Positions 25,713 to 38,627 of a stretch of 64,000 bases of DNA are shown piece after piece (within the stretch, counting starts at the first letter, position 1; every line of letters starts with the position of its first letter). A model generated the notes under the pieces. That model did no database searches, was not told where the DNA came from, and was given only the letters and a program-made list of their open reading frames with translations. Both the position numbers and the translations under genes were made by a program. The DNA is from Nymphaea colorata (Eukaryota > Streptophyta > Magnoliopsida > Nymphaeales > Nymphaeaceae): positions 12,788,716 through 12,852,715 of the forward strand of contig NC_045142.1 in assembly GCF_008831285.2 (NCBI RefSeq), in the 5' to 3' direction.

Positions 25713-26753
25713 GCAATTTCACCAACAATTAGAAAATAACCTAAAAGCCGTTAGATATCAAGAAAACCCTCCTCTTTCCAGGCTAAAATTCCTTCGGCCT
25801 ACTCCTCGAATAACCGAGAGCGCGGACAAACACCACCACAAAGGTGGCTTCGTCTACTGGGCAGTGCACAATTGGAAACCAAAATGGGCCTTTTGGCACA
25901 GAAAAGAACTGCCCATAAGCAACTGCCCGATCGATTGAGAGACCCCAATTCAATTCGACAACAAAGCAGAAAATACCCCTCGGATTTCTATTAAGAGCCG
26001 CTCCTGCTGGAGATGGTAACGCAGGGCTCTTTAGGAGGTGTAATCAATATCCAAAATCTTGTCATGACATGGCATCTTCCTTTCCCAGACGGCCTCCTGC
26101 GCTTCCCACACCTCTCTCTCTCTCTTCCCCCTCTCTCTGAATCTTCTAAGCTGAAAAGTAGGACCGAGTTTTACCTCCCCACTAAACCTTGGTCCATTTT
26201 TTTGTTTGTCCTGGCGTTACATGGCAATTGCAATTCTATCTTACAGGCTCCAGTGCAGCCATTCTCTCCCCCCTGCCTCTGTTTGCGTCAACCCGTTCTG
26301 ACCAAACCGAACCCTGGATCTAGTTTCACCACATCTCTTTTTGTGACCTGACCTCACAGTAGGCCCTACGTCTCTGGCTTCTGCTTCCCGCCTGAAACTC
26401 TCTCAGAATAAGAAAGGAGCCCTTTAAGTGGCCATTCAAGGTCGAGACCTGCAGCTGCGATGACTCCCATCTGCCCTTCATATTCTCATCCTTTTGACAT
26501 TTGCAAAGTCAAAGGGAGACGCCCTTTGCATTAAAGCACCAAACCGGTTATATTGCAATTTGAAGCAGAGCTAGAAAATTTTTGATAAGGGGAACTAAGT
26601 TTAAATTTCAAACTTTAAAAGACATTTATATGTAAAAAGCTGAAAATTAATAAAACTTCTATTTATAAATGCAGCTCTGCCACTGATTAGAAAGTGTATG
26701 GTAGAAAGGTTGTTTTTCGATTACTATGGTGCAGTTCTGGTTGAGCTAAAAAT
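25713..26753. promoter_or_regulatory. Putative promoter/5'UTR region of the nucleotidyltransferase gene
   Basis: Sequence upstream (in the minus sense) of the start codon at 25712. It contains a CT-rich run on the plus strand (26110-26140), i.e. a GA-rich tract in gene sense, often seen in plant 5' regions, and is less AT-rich than the distal flank. No definite TATA box was chosen. A short piece at 26560-26690 (between gcagagct and agctctgccactg) may be a further small inverted-repeat element. Confidence 0.3.
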
Positions 26754-27009
26754 CATAGTTGGCAAACTCACTGGGCTGACTCGGCAATCACCTAAGTCAG
26801 CTCAGATCGCCAACAAATGTGGCCACAAGTCAAGGTTGGCCCGACTCACCTCTAACTCGGCCTGATTCGCCCCTGACTTACCTAATTCAGCCGTCATGAT
26901 TTACATTATGATTATTTGAATACTCGATTAAGTCGACAAGTCAACTCGCTGACCTAGTGACCAAGTCATTTGTATATCCAAGTCTGAGTCACAGATTTGC
27001 CAACTATGG
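26754..27009. mobile_element. 256-bp MITE with perfect 13-bp inverted ends
   Basis: CATAGTTGGCAAA (26754-26766) and TTTGCCAACTATG (26996-27008) are exact reverse complements. TAAAAAT flanks both sides (26747-26753 and 27010-27016), a 7-bp duplication or 8 bp with one change. The interior is full of gactcggc/gactcacc words like the 16156 element, suggesting a shared sequence source. No coding potential. Confidence 0.8.
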
Positions 27010-27016
27010 TAAAAAT

Positions 27017-28500
27017 GTAAGTGGATGGTCAAGTTGTGTAGTGTGAAAAGTTTTTACTAGTATAGGTGTTTGTTACTTCAGTATATATGTTAGCCCGAAC
27101 CTTTTGCCTAGTAAATGTTGAAGTTTAATTTTTCAAGCCCAGCTATTTTTATGTTAGTGTAATTGCATCTGTGTAGAGTTAGAGTGAATCGCTATTGTTA
27201 AGTTTGAATTGCTGTGAAGTGTACTTTATCGTTTGTATTTAGGTCTTTTGTTAATGGGGAATTATGCTTAAAATTGTCATCAGTTTGTGTTTATGGTTTT
27301 AGGGTTTGTATCAATTATTATAATAAACCTGAATTTTTGTAGTTATTCATTGCTTTTGGTTACATGTCTTAGTGGAAACTGTGATGGCTATGTGTCGTTG
27401 CTAGATAATATCTCAAGTGAGACATTTGTCATTCCAAACCACAAATGTTTTATGGGTTGGGTGGCTTTAATATTATAATTGATAAATTGCTATATAGCTC
27501 ATGTTTGTAAGTCATAATAGGTCAAGCACCATATTGGTTACATTAGTATGGTGGAAAGCTGAAGCACTTGCGTATACTAATGTCACAAATCAGTTAAGCC
27601 ATTAGCCGTTGGCTACATGTTGAAACCTTTTGTATAACTATTTGTATATGTTGTGATGATATTTTGTTTGTTGGGTAATGCAAGAGAATTTGCACTGGTT
27701 CACATAAAAAATGTTTGGAAAAAGCCTGCAAAAGCAATCATCTAGTAACTATAGGCATGCTAAAAGAGAGTGAGGGAACTCCAAAGGATTTGAAAATTAT
27801 ATCCAACCTTGTTGTTGCAAAATAACCACATAAGAAAGGAAGGGGAAGAAGAAGAGAAGTGCTTCTCTGCAATACACGCCTATGTAGTGGAAAAACCATT
27901 TCCTAAGCTTTGGATGTCAGACTACTATTAGTATATAGCAAGCAAAGTCTAAAGGTAAATATGTTATATCAAATATAACGATTTGGTTTGGTTAAGAACA
28001 AATAATAGGAAAACAAAGTGGAAAGCATGTTGAATAGTTAGAAGAAGGATGAAACAGAGAGAAAGTGGAGGGAATGAAGCAAAAAGAAAAAGAAGAACAA
28101 AAAAGGTGGTAGGAAGAGAGATAGGAAAAAATTCAAAAAAATGATAGAGAACATAAAAAGGAGATAAATGCTAAGAGATGGAAAATTAATATGAAAAGTA
28201 GGTCAAAGAAGAGACAACAAAATTGGTCAAAAGAGAAGGAGAGAGAAATTATTAGAGAACAAAATGTGGTTTAGAGAAGAGATGTAAGTGTAATGTTGAA
28301 TTCTAATTTTTTGCTTGTTTGTTCAAATATTGCTTGTCAGTTAATTAAATATTAGTTGCATATATTATAAAAAATGTATTTTGAGAGCTTAGACATTGTT
28401 AGGATTTGTGTTATAGGAGAGAGGTACTCCTACAAAGATTGTGCATAGTAGTTGACCTATGGTAATGAACATGAGTTGTTAACTAACTTTTATAAGAAAA
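27017..28500. other. Intergenic AT-rich DNA with a purine-rich tract
   Basis: No gene recognised. 28020-28260 is strongly purine-biased on the plus strand (gaaagaa/gagaga words). Short open frames such as 27287-27478 are hydrophobic by base composition only. Confidence 0.4.
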
Positions 28501-28652
28501 AATTGCATAAAATTTACTTTGACAACATGTTGGACTAGATGTCAATCGAAGAAGAGGAGTGGTTTGATTGAAGTCATAAAAAATTGCATAAAATTTACTT
28601 TGACAACATGTTGGACTAGATGTCAATCGAAGAAGAGGAGTGGTTTGATTTA
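28501..28652. repeat. Tandem duplication, 81-bp period
   Basis: The block starting aattgcataaaatttacttt at 28501 recurs at 28582, nearly without change, through ggtttgatt(g/t)aagtcata. Two copies only, so a recent local duplication. Confidence 0.9.
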
Positions 28653-28805
28653 AGTCATATGTGATTACAAATACATTATACTTTGATCATTTCAAATTGA
28701 CAATCAGATTGGAAGGTAAGGCACAATTACTAGTCTTAAGTCCTATGGCTAGGTTATTCTATGAGCTATATCATACCCTTGCCAAGAAGACACATGTTAC
28801 ATTTA

Positions 28806-30617
28806 GAGGTCGTTTGATGGCCACTGGACATGCGGCACGTGTCTTGTCTAATCAAATTTTTCATCAAACAGCGTCCACAGGACAGGCTGGACACGACAAA
28901 CGACTAGACAAGAGTATAAATCATTTTTTTGTTCCATTATGTTCCGAAACTAACCCTCAAAACAGACTGAACTCTCTCCCGCCCCCAACGCGAGCCCCCG
29001 ACCCCCGTCTCCGCCCCCGTCTCTTCTTCTCCTCTGTCGCCCTTCCTGTTTCTCTTCTTCTCCTCTGTCGCCCAAGCCTTTCTGTTTCTCTCCCTCGTCT
29101 CTTCTTCTCCTTCGTTGTCTACACGGATTCTATTTGTTTCCTCTTGCAGCATTGCTTGCAACCCATTAGCGGGCGTCCTCAAGCAGCTCCTCAGTAGGGC
29201 GTCTTCCAGCAGCTCTTGGGTTGTGGCTTGCGGTGGTGATAGGTAAACTCAATCTCTCTCTCTCTCTCTCTCTCTCTCTGCTCATTTATTCCGTCCCCTG
29301 TCTCTCCCTCGGCCCATTTTCAGCACGCATTTCCAGCTGCAGCAAAGGGGTTTTATGGTGTTCTTCTTCTTTGTGAACAGATGCAGCATCTCCTACAAGC
29401 GTTGCATGTTCTCCTTCTTTTCCTTCCTTCTTTGGCGTCTTCTTTGTCCTCTGTGGTTCAAGGGTTTTCTTTGAAGAGGGATGTAGATTTGTTTGAAAGG
29501 GGATACCGAATCAGGCATGGTTGGAGGAAAAAAAAAAGTTATTTCCAGCATGTTTAGGATAAAACATGCTTCTTTTGATTTCAAGGAGGGTCATGAGTAG
29601 GTTCGGTCAGGCTTTGGAGGTCTTAAATATAAGTCCGTCCTTTTGTTATTGTGATTCTGAAGGCTTATTGTTCATTACACACAATCAACCTTTCAAATTT
29701 CTGCAGGTTTACAAAGTATTGCAGAAGGTTTACTGAAAGAACTGAGAATCTACTGTTAATCTCTCATTTTCCTTTGGGATTATTTGCAACAAATTTTTAA
29801 TTTTTACTGCTTCTTACGTATCTGAGTCACATGCCAATACTTGGGCCAGAATATAACTGCTGCACTAAGCTCTTGTCACTTTATGTGAGATCACATCATT
29901 CCGTTGTGATAGGTTTAGTGTGTTGATAACATGGGATCCTCCATATGGCTACTTCAACGAGGGTAAAGGATACTGTGAAAGAATACCTAGTGGCATGTGG
30001 AAGGAATAAATTTTCTCTGTTGTGTCCTTTCATGTCATGTATTTCTATCTTTTTCTTTGTTCGGTCCGAAATTGTAGCCATTAAATGTTGGGCATAACTG
30101 GAAAATACTGTGACACTGTAGTTGGATGAATGAAAAGTCCTGTCAAAATTTGCCTCGTATTATTTTGTCCATTTTCCTGAGAGAATGGCATACAAAACAC
30201 ATTCTTTGTGTTCACATTTTTGTCTTGTGAGGAGGACAATGAGGATCCAGAAACCAATCACAAAACATCCTCTCTAGAGGCTTCTTAGAAAGGAGACGGG
30301 AAGATGAGAACATCATCTCATGCTCCATCAAAAAAGAAAGAGACTGCTTTTAATTTTTTAATATTATAAAAGAAATAGAAATTTGATGTTGCAAAATTGT
30401 AGCTTATAAATTGTCTGAGGGTATGCTGATGAAATATGTGAGCTTATAACTTGAGAATGCCCCCTGTCAAAGTTGAGTATGCGATTAAAATATTTTCATA
30501 GTTTGCCTTATGACTTGTTGGCATTATTTACATGTATGTCCATGAGGACATGACAGTAGTGTAATGGACAGGACGTCCTGTCTATCCTATCCCAATGGAC
30601 AACAATCAAACAACCTC
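28806..30617. mobile_element. PIF/Harbinger-like non-autonomous element (1,812 bp)
   Basis: Ends GAGGTCGTTTGAT (28806-28818) and, reverse-complemented, GAGGTTGTTTGAT (30605-30617) match at 12 of 13. TTA flanks both sides (28803-28805 and 30618-30620). TTA/TAA 3-bp duplications with short inverted ends are the PIF/Harbinger signature. Subterminal regions repeat ggaca/tgtcc words, including a perfect 16-bp palindrome GACAGGACGTCCTGTC at 30567-30582. The interior holds a GC- and CT-rich stretch (28970-29290) that looks like a 5'UTR or first exon followed by a (CT)n run, but no transposase reading. It could be a deletion derivative or carry a captured host fragment. Confidence 0.65.
29248..29280. 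repeat. (CT)n microsatellite inside the Harbinger-like element
   Basis: About 16 CT units after aactcaat, next to the CT-rich exon-like block. Such tracts are common in plant 5'UTRs and first introns. Confidence 0.9.
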
Positions 30618-31564
30618 TTAAGACTTAGCGCTGATGAATATGAGTACATAGCTAAGAGATAAATGGAATCTTGGCATGAAACATCTTGGTGAAGTTATGC
30701 ATCAAGGAATTGTATGTCATCATTCCCTTCATGTGAGGATGTTCCTTGTTAAATGGTGTTTCTAGTGCAAAGGTAAATGCACATTGTAGTTTTATAAAGA
30801 ACTGAAGCATGCAAGTAATTATTCCTAGAGTGTTATTGTCATGTCATTTATAATTTCTTAAAGAACTAGAGCATCCAAATGACTAAGTTTGGGTTCTGAC
30901 TACCCTTGCCCACCTATAGAATCAATTGTACAAGCTGAGGTAAACATGGTTGCCTAAAGGTTACTCACCTATTACTTAGTTCAACACTATGTCATAAATG
31001 ATTTTTTTACTAGACATGCATAAGCATATAAATGTTTTTTTACAGGTGTGGTTGTGAGAGAAAATTACTATTATTTTTCTTATTTTAAGATAATAAATTC
31101 ATTAGCATTCCCTAAGTCAGTAAGCGAGAAATGACTCAGCATGGAACAGGCTAATGGAAATGTAGTTGCACCAGTGCTATATGGTTTGTCACTACAAATG
31201 ATAAATTGTATATTATTCATTGTGGCAGTTTATAGCCAATAGTTTTTTATATGAACTACATTTAAATTATTGCTTCTTATATAAATATTTTTTTAATACA
31301 GTGTGGAGGCATACATGGTGACAGAGAAATGGAAAAAGAAATTGTTGTTGAAGAAACAAATTATTTACTACAGATAGTTTATTAATGTACATGAATGGGC
31401 TAGAGGGCACAACCTGGTAGCAAAGTCACGATGTAAGCTAAACTACATTTGTTCCCAAGATGTCCACTTAAATAGTTTGGAAAATGATTGATTGAGCATG
31501 AATTTACGTTTAGATCATAGATAGCCAAGTTGATAAACAACTAAAACATGGGAGAGAAAGAATT

Positions 31565-31636
31565 GTTCTATGTTAAGTATTTGGTTGTGCAACAAGTTAT
31601 GTTCTATGTTAAGTATTTGGTTGTGCAACAAGTTAT
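31565..31636. repeat. Tandem pair of a 36-bp unit
   Basis: The unit beginning gttctatgttaagtatttgg is repeated immediately (31565-31600, 31601-31636) without a visible mismatch. Confidence 0.95.
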
Positions 31637-34600
31637 GTAAAGATGTATAGTGGCATGTAGAGCATAGTAGAACAAGTGCAAAGTCAATGCCTAAACACAC
31701 AAAATTGTTTACTATAGAATTTTAAAAACACATTATTAAAAGTAAAAAAATGTTTTGATATAAAATGAAAATAAAATTTGAATATTATGAGAGGATATGC
31801 AAGTAAAAGACACTTAGGCAAATGTTGTGCTGACTAATGACATAGAAGAGTGGAGAAAATAATGATCAATGTAGAAGCTTATTGTAGAAGATTGGAATAA
31901 TCTAGTTGTGAAAAAAGAAGAAGAGTTAATTGAGAACTCTACACAATTTAGTACTTTTTTCCTATAAAATGCTCATACAATTAGTTTGTAGAAAAATGCA
32001 CTATGGAATTATTGTCATCTTACTAAGTACCAAAGGAAAGTAGCTCAACCTACCCTTCTTAACAAAAGGTGAATAACCCCCCACAACTTTCTCAGGGACT
32101 GGTGAGAAAGAGAAATTTTGGTTGATGTTATGCTGGGAATCCAACCCTAAGCATACCTTTGCAACCCACAACCTTACCTCAAAGTATTAAAATCTTACTT
32201 TGCTGTTGAAAAAGTACTTATAATGTGTTTCTAGATTAGCAAATAATACTTTTCATGAACGTAAGGCTGCAAGGTAGAGTTTTTGGTCAAAACCATTGAG
32301 ATTTATTTAGAATCAAGCAAAAGAAAGGAACCCATGAGAGAACCAATGAGTAGATCATGGTCTAAAAGACAATGAGTGTTCCATGGGCCCCTATGTTATT
32401 GGTTGTGCTATGTAATAAGAACATATGTACTTATTGTTTATCACTTTTTAAAAATTATGTAATAAGTATTACATGTATATTATTATTGTATTTGTTGTAC
32501 ACGTAGTCTTGTTATATCTTAAAATTATTTACAGTGCTACAATTAATTGGTTGCCTACTTAAATGGAAACGTCGTATAAATGGAAACTCTAATCCAAAGG
32601 TCCAAGATGGTTTGCTAGATAATAGCATTATTTATTGTATAGTTAAATTACTACACAAATAGAATCACATAGAGAACCATATTATTATGGTCTTTTGTTT
32701 GCTTTGGATAAATCATTGTTTTAAATAGGTGAAATAGTTATATGGTTGAATATTTGTGTGGTTATAACATTTTCACAAATGATGTTCTTGGGATTATACT
32801 ATTTAAGTTTTCTTTTGGTATTATTTGGCCATGCTTGTTTATTTAGGAAAATTTAGAAATTTATATGTAGAAAACAATAAAAAATAAATAATGAAGAAAT
32901 AACGTAAAAGTAAAGAGGTTTAAAAATGTTAGAATAAATGAATAATTAACTTTTAAACTAATAAATAACAACTAGCCTAATATTCACAAACATTTGTCTC
33001 AATGATACATGAAATGCATTATTTAGTGAACATTATTTCCATGCATTTATCAGTGTTTTTATAGCTTGAAACTCATGCTTATGTTATTCAATGTATGAAG
33101 GAATGCTGGATTAAATTTGAGTGAAAACAAAACTGAAATTAGTACATTAGAGGCAATTTAGTGCTTTGGAGCATATTTCAATAGCAAAATTAGATCTAGG
33201 CCCATTCCACTTGAATACCTATTAGATCTTTTATTACACTAAACTCTCTAGCTTCTTCAGAATCAAATCCATCTAATTCTAAGTTTTAATAATTGCAAGA
33301 TAGCTCAAAACAAGGAGCAACATATGTTATATGGGTATATAATTTGAGAATCCACTAGAATATGTTATATACTTTCAAGGAAACTCAACTAGAAGTCATG
33401 CAAAAATCGCATCTCATGTGCATTCTCCATCTCCCACACTCCCCCATCCTTCGTCCATCTCTCTTGATTCTACTAATTTGTTGGAGCATCAATGAAGAGC
33501 TGAAAAGCATGGGAAGCACCATCAATTCCTTAGATCATATGTTAGACTCACCAATAGCTTTGAGCAACTTTCTTCAAGTCTAAGACATACATTTTTAGAG
33601 ATTTTATTGAAGATCTTATTGGATTCAATGTATGCATGTTCTTGACATGGAGAATGGACTCAAGCAACCTAGTTCAGGCATTTATATTTGTTCTTTTGAT
33701 TCCATTATTTTATTACAACATTGTGAAATTGTCATTGCTTGAGTAATAATAAGGATAGTTATCCGCTTTAGATCTGGATCTTGATTATTTGAAATTCCAT
33801 TCAATGTGGATTCCAGTCCAATCACACCAGTTGGTGGAAATCAAAAACTTAAAATTGGTGCATGATTTTCACTTGAACTAAAGTTTTGGATGAAAGTTAG
33901 AAGCTATCTTTGACTGTGTGTTGGAGACTATGGATCACCAGCAATAAATGCTTCCATGGAGATCTCAGTCCATCCATAACTAATCTAAAAGTTAAGATAT
34001 AGAGAACCTGTATTGAGGCTTTCAACAACATTAAATGGCAGCAAGGTTGGGTGGATCTTGTTCATATTTGGATTGCAACTAGTTTATATTGTGAAGAGAA
34101 AAGGCATATTAATGTCAACCTACTGTTCACAAATATTACTACTATTAAGAGTAGGGGTGGATTTAACGTGGTGGGATTGAGCTATAAGGGACATGGGACG
34201 TTTGGGGCTACAAATATAATTTTAACAAGAAGTAGACAAGATGAAGGCTTTCAATGGAGTTTCTAATAAATATTCTCAAGTTTCATAAGGAGTATGGGCA
34301 GAAGGTTTGAATCTCTCCTCCTGGAACTAGTTTGATCAAGAGAATGGGATAGGTGCAAAAAGGAAGAAGGTTTAACGAAGAATGGTTTAGCACTCTGGCG
34401 ATGGATAAAATCAGAGTGGAGAGGGCACCGGTGGGGGACCTTGTTCAATTTGTGAAGGAGAATATTATGGCTAACCATGATATTTTTGTAGCGTTTAACA
34501 CTTATGTCCTTATCATGTTTTTTTTTTTCAATGATTGTTGTAAGGGTTGGTCAATCCTTTGTGCTTCACGATTAAGGTCAGTAATGCTGATCTTCCACCT

Positions 34601-37600
34601 CCCATATATATTTCATTTACTTTGATAAAGGCTATCCCACAGCAACTTTCCTCTTCAAATGTAGAATTTGGTTGTTCTTTTCCATATCTTGCATTTTTTC
34701 CTACAATAGCACTACAATCTTTTCGAACCAAAATAAACACAAGTAATTTAATGTTTGTGAAATTGACTTAAACCAAGAACAAAAAATAGGTCATCTTGCA
34801 CATGCAAAACGTACACTTGATTTAGCAGGATAGAAAAGGTTTGATTAAGCAAACATGACAAGGAAAGTCAAGCATGAGCTAGAAGTTCACAATCAAGGAC
34901 TTGACTCAACAAAATAGAAGTGCTAAAAACAACAATAGGAAAATATACTTGTGGGATATTCTATAGATTTACCATAGATTAATCTCATTCTCCATTGGAC
35001 ATTTTGCAAAAATTGTGTTTTTCATAATTCTATAAAAGAATTATCCCATCAAATTGTTCTTTCTTTTAAATTTATTGATTGATGTATGTAAGATAGGCAA
35101 ATGTTTCTACTGGTCAGTTAATTTATGACATTTATGAAGGAAAAAATTTCACAGAAGATACAAGAAATTAACGTATGCTATGCTGAAAGGAGTTTTACAA
35201 ATAGAATATTTTAAAAAGCAATCATTTTTTTTAATTCTAAATAATTAAGCAAAGCAATAGAAAACTAGTGGAGCCAATGAAAAGGTTTTTTTTTTTAATT
35301 AGGAAAAAAATCAGGCTCACAAAAATGTTGGAACTCAACAAATCATGAAGTTGTTCATAACATTCACTTTTCTATACTCTTCCTTTTCCCCTTCTATTTC
35401 CTTCCTCTTCCTTCCAAATCAATTTTACAACTTATAAAGGGGGCATCATATATTTCCATGTTGTTGTTGGAAGGGAGCCTAACCAAGTTTGGTAATTGTC
35501 AGGGAATGCAAAAGAGTCATCTCCAAACTCTAAGACCCTCCTAGAAACAATTGGTTTTCCTTTTTTCTATTCAAAAAGCTTTGAAACCCAATTTTATCCT
35601 TAGGTTTCAACTTTTTGAAACTTAAACTTGTGAGTACCACTTTTCCTTTTTAGAAGATGCCTAAATACAAAATAAGGATGACAATAACAATTAGTTTAAA
35701 TTTTCCTTTTTTCTAAACTGTTTTGTGCTTTTTTTTATTTTTGCTTGTTTCCCATTTGTAATATGGTACTTTAAAGTATCACCAATATTTGTGACAACGG
35801 GTTATTCTATGGAGATCACTATATGATAAATCACTATAATGTATCATTTTTGTTCAACTTGCTTTTTGAGGTACTTTGGAATGATATTATCATTTAAAAG
35901 AGGAGAAAAATTACATCATTACTTTATGATAAAAATCCACATGGAGCAGGATTATAGATAACAAGATCCACATTCCAAGTGGATAAATATTCACATTATT
36001 ACTTGATAATGCATGAAAACAATATATTTTAACACATTTTGCATCCATTTATCTATGATTATATATTTTAAAACCTGTGTTTGTATGCATGCTTTTGTAG
36101 ATCGTGTGAGTCATCAAAATTTATGTTAAAATGGGGATTTTTTTTGCTTGTTTCACATTTCAGTTTGAATTTAGGGTAGACCTGAACCAAAGAGTTCTAT
36201 AAGAAAGAAAACTTCAAATGTTTTTGCCTTGTCAAATTGTAATTTTTTTTAGTCTATAGGGAGAAGGAAGCATTTTAGAAAACTTCATGTGTGTTTGCTT
36301 TATTTGCTTTGTTTTTATGTGTTTATTGCTAAGAGGGGCGTCCTTTAGCACAATCTAAGCATTTGCTATCTATGGGTGTGATTGGTGATTTGACACACAA
36401 TTAGATTGTATTTTAGGCAGGACAATTGTGCCTCTTTTAGGTAATATACTTATGTTTTGCCCAAGTGTATGCAAATGAGAAGTGCATTGAAAGAACCTTT
36501 ATTTCCATTTGATCTCCAGCAAGAGCATTGTGTAAGGACCCAAATTTTCAAGCAATTTTTTAAAAATTCATTTAAATTAAATTATACTGCATCGGAAATA
36601 ACTTTTGAAACCATCAATTATTCAAAGTAGGCACTGCTACTAATTAATTTTTAATTATCTACTATTTAATTATTAACTATAAATGCTTAAATAATAAATT
36701 AGATTACCTTTTCAAAGACAATGTTTCATAAAAGCACATAGTGCAAAAGATTGCTACAACCCAAAATCCTTACGTTACAAAGCCCATATCATGAAGAGGA
36801 TCGGTTGGGCAACACCAGGCCATCATCACATCACAACAACATCATCACCATCTTTCTATTCGTGATACCTAAAAAGAGAAATTGAGGGTGAGAACTTGGA
36901 CAAGTTATAAGTACGATGTCTACCATATTAAATGTTAAAAAATCAAACTTGCCTCAGGATGCACAAAATCAAGATAAGAAATGCATGATTTCAATATTAA
37001 ACGTGCACATGGATAAAACATTTAATAGTACCAAGTACTTATAACAATTGTATCATTAATATAAGTACATACGCACGCAATGTTTATTATCTGTTGGCAT
37101 GCTTGTGATCATAATTTAGTTTCTCTTGTCAATTAACCACATGCATTATGTGAGTGATGTTTGAAAATGACACCGGTATTTTTCGCACAATATTTTATAT
37201 TCCAATGCTTAATAGAACAACTAATAACATTTACAATGTATCGACCTCAACACATGCAAGAAGTAGACTTACAAATCGGTTGTTGTCTTCCTTCATTGAA
37301 CCGGTTCTTTAAAGGGACAAGTTGGTTGATGGCCCCCAAATCTTGTGATAGGGGAATGTGCCATGCCTAAAACACAGTAAAACTCATGGCAAAACAACCT
37401 GAATGGCGTTGGCCTGCTTGGCCCCCTCCAGGTGGAAGAGAAACCCCATGCGCCTTCCTCATGCCGCGAGAGACCGTGTCACCCTGCTCTATGAGCAGTT
37501 CAGACCAGGCATGTCAGGTTAGATTTTGCATTAACCATTATAAGAATTCATTGCTTAGTTCAGGAATTTGAGCATGCTTTCTAAATGTAATCATGTATCG

Positions 37601-38276
37601 CAGGTTTTTAGCATATATAAACATTTCAAATAGCATGCTTGATTTGCAATCGCTGGTATAATAAGGATCATCAGAATCAATGATTACTCACATGCAGCAA
37701 TTGTTAGAGCCAACAATATGGATATCAAATATAAATTTAAACAAACCTTAATTTAGCAAGATCACAGTCAAATACACACATTTGTAAGTCCCAAACCAAG
37801 ACAGATCCACATCCATGTCATTTTGCAGCCACAATTCATGCATAAATCTATCTGCAAACTAATGCAAATTGAATAGTATAACATTGTTATTATATTCATT
37901 ATACATGCAATAATCCATCTCTGACTTAATATCAATTCAAAAAATATTCATCATTTTATGAATTCATAACTACATACAAGTACATGTTGCAATCATATAT
38001 ATAGTATAAATCAAGTTAGATCTAGATCCACTGACATGCAGACAAATATATTTGAAATTGACTTAGATTCAGATCAGTCATATTAAACACATGAGATATG
38101 TATACTTATCTATTGGTTTATGTCATTTTTTGCCTTATTTTCATAAAATTATCTTTTAATTTGAATGAATGTGCCCCTTCTACTTATTTTAATGAAAATA
38201 TCTTTCTAAAAGTACTTCAAAGCAAAAGCTGCATCAACAACCATAATTTTAACTCTCTAAGTGTGTACATCCATGC

Positions 38277-38315
38277 ATGTGTGTGTGTGTGTGCTCAAGA
38301 GAGAGAGAGAGAGAT
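38277..38315. repeat. (GT)n(GA)n compound microsatellite
   Basis: A run of gt units followed, after ctcaa, by a run of ga units. Confidence 0.9.
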
Positions 38316-38466
38316 GGGCAATATATCTATTACTCAAAGGCATTTTTGAAGACCCTCTCAAAAATGTGACTTGACAAACAACCGGATCATCCACCCTGAA
38401 GGAAGTGGGGAGCAATGGTTCGCATGTACAATCAAATGATCTTACATTCATCCACACACTAGCGGG

Positions 38467-38627
38467 CAGTGGCGGGGATATATGGGGTCCCCTACCAGCC
38501 CATGAAAATTTGATTGGAAGAGCTTATCATTACATTGTGAAGAGTCAAAAATTACATAGAATGCACACATCCGATGTAGGCTTGTGACTTCAGTGCCCTT
38601 AGCCAAAAAATCCTGGTGCTGCCACTG
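38467..38627. mobile_element. 161-bp MITE-like element with CAGTGGC ends
   Basis: CAGTGGC (38467-38473) and GCCACTG (38621-38627) are inverted. CTAG lies just outside on the right and four bases further out on the left. Ends of the AGTGGCGG type recur in short plant repeats. Too short to classify. Confidence 0.4.

Larger units (their letters stand above)
30621..38466. other. Long AT-rich intergenic stretch, no recognised gene
   Basis: I see no coding region or complete element here. Open frames (e.g. 33362-33583, 34051-34266, 34353-34625) have no motif. There is a 36-bp tandem pair at 31565-31636 and a GC-richer island at 37386-37520. TGTAAGGACCC at 36531 resembles the start of some plant LTRs, but no partner end was found. 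Probably old, unrecognisable repeat DNA. Confidence 0.5.

Noticed and set aside
28661-29197. 178-codon open frame, plus strand
   Set aside because: It crosses the left end of the Harbinger-like element; the Ser/Leu/Arg-rich sequence comes from CT-rich DNA.
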